In this document: positions 62,238 through 64,000 of the stretch, piece after piece
Numbering within the stretch: position 1 is the stretch's first letter
How the letters are laid out: each line of letters begins with the position of its first letter
Made by a program: the position numbers and the translations under genes
Assembly: GCA_964030785.1 (NCBI GenBank)
Contig: OZ034970.1
Coordinates: 39,113,401-39,177,400, forward strand
Length of the DNA: 64,000 nucleotides
DNA from: Siderastrea siderea
Taxonomy: Eukaryota; Cnidaria; Anthozoa; Scleractinia; Rhizangiidae
Direction of reading: 5' to 3'
Notes under the pieces: generated by a model
Databases searched by the model: none
Seen by the model: only the letters and a program-made list of their open reading frames with translations
Told to the model about the DNA's origin: nothing

Positions 62238-62779
62238 TTCCCCAGAAGGACTTGAAGCAACTCATTCAATATTACAAAGGAGAACTCACCGAAAATGCCT
62301 TGTTGAACAAAGCCGCGACGCTCGCCGCTAAAAAACATGTGTTGTTAGCCAACCCTCAATTGCCCCCAGCCCTGGTCAATGCTCAAACCAAACCCATGAG
62401 TCAAGAATTAACCAAGTTAACCAAACGCATTCGTCAATTTCCCGGAGGCGTGGGAGTGGGTGCACCGGGTGGCCCGCCAGGCGAAGAAGGCGAGGAAGAG
62501 GCCGGGGATTTGGTGACCGGACCCGTGGAACAATGGTTGAAGCGCATGATAAAAGGCAGTCCGTCGACGCCCAAACCACCCATTACCCCTGCCACCAAGA
62601 AAGGCAAAGGAGCAGCCACCACCAGTAAGATTGTCAAGAAAGGGAGCCCTTCCACCAGTCGAGGGGATATCCGGTCGCGTTTAGAAGCCATTCGAGAACA
62701 GCGCAAGACGTTGGAAAAAAAAGTTAGCCGAGAGTCCTTGGGGCAAAGGCAAAGGCAAAGGCAAAGGACCTGCCCGTGA
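62219..62779 (+). CDS. Conserved Polinton protein with probable +1 frame change
   Basis: 186 residues as read. MDEVYMIPQKDLKQLIQYYK, GELTENALLNKAATLAAKKH, then a Gly/Glu linker (GAPGGPPGEEGEEE), a Pro/Lys stretch and a coiled end. The last 20 residues (QRQRQRQR) look unnatural; another frame, entered at the A8 run 62715-62722, gives a sensible basic end with PLPGWEDWARGKKLRRRLDY up to a stop at 62865-62867. This is an indel in the A-run or a programmed shift. The first part resembles a conserved small gene of cnidarian Polintons; role unknown. Confidence 0.6.
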   Translation: MDEVYMIPQKDLKQLIQYYKGELTENALLNKAATLAAKKHVLLANPQLPPALVNAQTKPMSQELTKLTKRIRQFPGGVGVGAPGGPPGEEGEEEAGDLVTGPVEQWLKRMIKGSPSTPKPPITPATKKGKGAATTSKIVKKGSPSTSRGDIRSRLEAIREQRKTLEKKVSRESLGQRQRQRQRTCP

Positions 62780-62869
62780 AGTGGAACGATTGAAACCCTT
62801 ACCCGGTTGGGAAGATTGGGCTCGTGGCAAAAAGTTACGACGTCGATTGGATTACGACAGTGATTAAAG

Positions 62870-63238
62870 ATGGCACCCCGCACTAAGAGGAGGAAGAGAA
62901 GGGGCACCCAACGGAAACGCCGTCAACGAGGAGGGGCCTTGGATGTCCAAAAATGGATCGCCAAAACCGGCAAAGAATTTCATTGGCCTGGCTATCAGTA
63001 CATGGGCCCTGGCACCCATTTGGCCAAACGTCTGAAACGAGGGGATCCCGGGATCAATCGCTTGGACCAAATTGCGAAACAACACGACATTGATTACAGT
63101 CGTGCCAAGAATTTGCAAGACAAATGGAAAGCCGATACCAAGATGATCCAAGCCATTGATCGCTTACCCGGCAAGAAAACCAAGACGGAACGGGTGGTCA
63201 AAAAAATCATGCAAGCCAAGAAACGTTTAAAATTGTAA
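62870..63238 (+). CDS. Phospholipase A2-like protein (parvovirus VP1 type)
   Basis: 122 residues. A basic start with KRRQRGG, then the PLA2 fold: calcium loop YMGPGT (44-49), catalytic helix RLDQIAKQHDIDYSRAK (64-80) with His72-Asp73, and a helix with DTKMIQAIDRL that can supply the second Asp. This is the pattern of the parvovirus VP1 unique region, which opens endosomal membranes during entry; relatives are known in adintovirus-type elements. The key residues are in place. ATG 62870 follows the stop of the displaced frame of the previous gene by two bases. AATAAA is at 63271. Confidence 0.8.
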   Translation: MAPRTKRRKRRGTQRKRRQRGGALDVQKWIAKTGKEFHWPGYQYMGPGTHLAKRLKRGDPGINRLDQIAKQHDIDYSRAKNLQDKWKADTKMIQAIDRLPGKKTKTERVVKKIMQAKKRLKL

Positions 63239-63302
63239 ACACTTTGATGGCACACCATACCATGTTGAAAAATAAAAAATGAAAATGTCAAGCATTGTCT
63301 CT

Positions 63303-64000
63303 TTACGAAACAAAGTCCTCCAAATCAAAGTCAGACTCCTGGGGGCTCCATGGGCCCAAATCATGTAAAACATCCTGCAAAGAGTCGTCCGATGGCACGT
63401 CAGTTGACTCCTGTAGGAGGTTGTCTAAAAACCCCTTTCCCTCGTCCCACAAGTCACAAGAAGAATCCAGGGGATGAAGGGCCCCTGAAGCCCTGTCCAT
63501 TATCATGACCTCCTGGCCGGGCGAGAGGGAGTCCCAAAAGCCCTGCCTAAAATCGCCCACACGGACCGTCAGGGAAAGGGGTCCTAAGGCTTGGACTTTT
63601 TCCATCGTTCTCTCTCGTTCCGTTGACCCTGTTGCAGAGGGACGAGGTGAGAGGGAGTCCCAAAAGCCCTGCATAAAGTCGTCCACACGGACCGTAAGGG
63701 AAAGGGGACCTAAGGCTTGGCGTTTTTCCTGCGTTCTCTGTCGTTCCGCGAGCCCTCTTGCTATTCGGTCGGCATACCTGGTCTGGTACCGGGGTTGGGA
63801 GGTCTGGCGCTCTGCCATTTCATCGTCGTCGTCGTCGTCGTCGGTGAGGGGGAGGCCCTTACGTTTCTTGGCCCGATACCGTCGGTTCTGGGCGGCGACT
63901 CGCTCGGGATGCATGGCCCGATAGCGTTGTTTCCGGGCGGCTTCTCGCTCGGGATGCCTGGCCCGATACCGTCGTTTCTGGGCGGCGACTCGCTCGGGAT
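63303..64000 (-). CDS. Repeat-containing acidic/basic protein, cut by the right edge
   Basis: The minus frame is open from the right edge; the first ATG inside is at 63914 (203 codons), but the frame upstream of it is the same repeat, so the start is outside. N-terminal visible part: three 15-residue units of HPERVAAQxRRYRAx (45-bp repeats at about 63868-64000). Then a poly-Asp run (DDDDDDDE, CGTCGT repeat near 63825), and two copies of QALGPLSLTVRV(D/G)DFxQGFWDSLSP encoded by a 126-bp repeat (63541 and 63667). The end is acidic (DFDLEDF). It has the look of a DNA-binding regulator with an acidic activation tail. Convergent with the PLA2 gene. Confidence 0.55.
   Translation of the reverse strand, partial: PERVAAQKRRYRARHPEREAARKQRYRAMHPERVAAQNRRYRAKKRKGLPLTDDDDDDDEMAERQTSQPRYQTRYADRIARGLAERQRTQEKRQALGPLSLTVRVDDFMQGFWDSLSPRPSATGSTERERTMEKVQALGPLSLTVRVGDFRQGFWDSLSPGQEVMIMDRASGALHPLDSSCDLWDEGKGFLDNLLQESTDVPSDDSLQDVLHDLGPWSPQESDFDLEDFVS

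Noticed and set aside
47745..64000. Family B DNA polymerase of the second element
   Set aside because: Searched by eye for YGDTDS-type and exonuclease motifs on both strands; none seen inside the window.

Overview
The window looks like the genome of a cnidarian, most likely a stony coral or close relative. Its left 37 kb is AT-rich, intron-less at the genes I can read, and dominated by one tandem family of class A G-protein coupled receptors with many MITE-like repeats. Its right 26 kb carries two Polinton/Maverick (adintovirus-like) virus-type elements around exons of a multi-exon host gene. No bacterial features are seen.

Layout. (1) 1-1311: broken Crypton-type tyrosine recombinase (DUF3504 style). 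(2) 1.75-37 kb: nine receptor loci, of which two read through intact (4864-5802 and 19223-20167) and seven are broken. The first pair of loci with its spacer (about 1.75-5.85 kb) is repeated almost base for base at 16.09-20.2 kb. Between the two copies lies a 7.1 kb region (8.3-15.4 kb) bounded by inverted repeats, with arrays of a 13-bp palindrome at both ends in mostly opposite orientation; it has no recognisable transposase. Other foldback elements sit at 1612-1752, 6951-7093, 9832-10073, 22500-22680, 29456-29865 and 31082-32467. (3) 37.76-43.76 kb: a decayed Polinton with HNH nuclease, integrase, zinc-ribbon protein, two-helix membrane protein, phage-fibre-like and collagen-like genes, packaging ATPase and a Pro/Asp-rich gene, most of them broken. 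(4) 43.9-47.7 kb: exons of a host gene resembling DLEC1/CFAP81 (cilia-associated). (5) About 47.75 kb to the right edge: a second, much better preserved and more GC-rich Polinton-type element, inserted in the intron after the exon ending at 47667.

The second element reads like a small DNA virus. It has a chromodomain integrase, double-jelly-roll-type major capsid protein, adenain-type protease, FtsK/A32-type packaging ATPase, several tiny arginine-rich core (pX-like) proteins, a parvovirus-like phospholipase A2, three paralogues of one unassigned 350-residue protein family, a GRF zinc-finger protein, a SLOG-fold protein and a two-helix membrane protein reminiscent of SLATT. Genes are packed with TGATG/TAATG overlaps, yet many have their own TATA box 20-65 bases upstream of the ATG. 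A tRNA-like gene with perfect A and B boxes and a T8 terminator lies between protease and ATPase. No family B DNA polymerase is visible; it may lie beyond the right edge. Several genes carry single frameshifts or stops, so the copy is young but not pristine.

The most unusual features are the tRNA-like Pol III unit, the SLOG plus SLATT-like pair in a capsid-coding element, and the 7.1 kb palindrome-array element.
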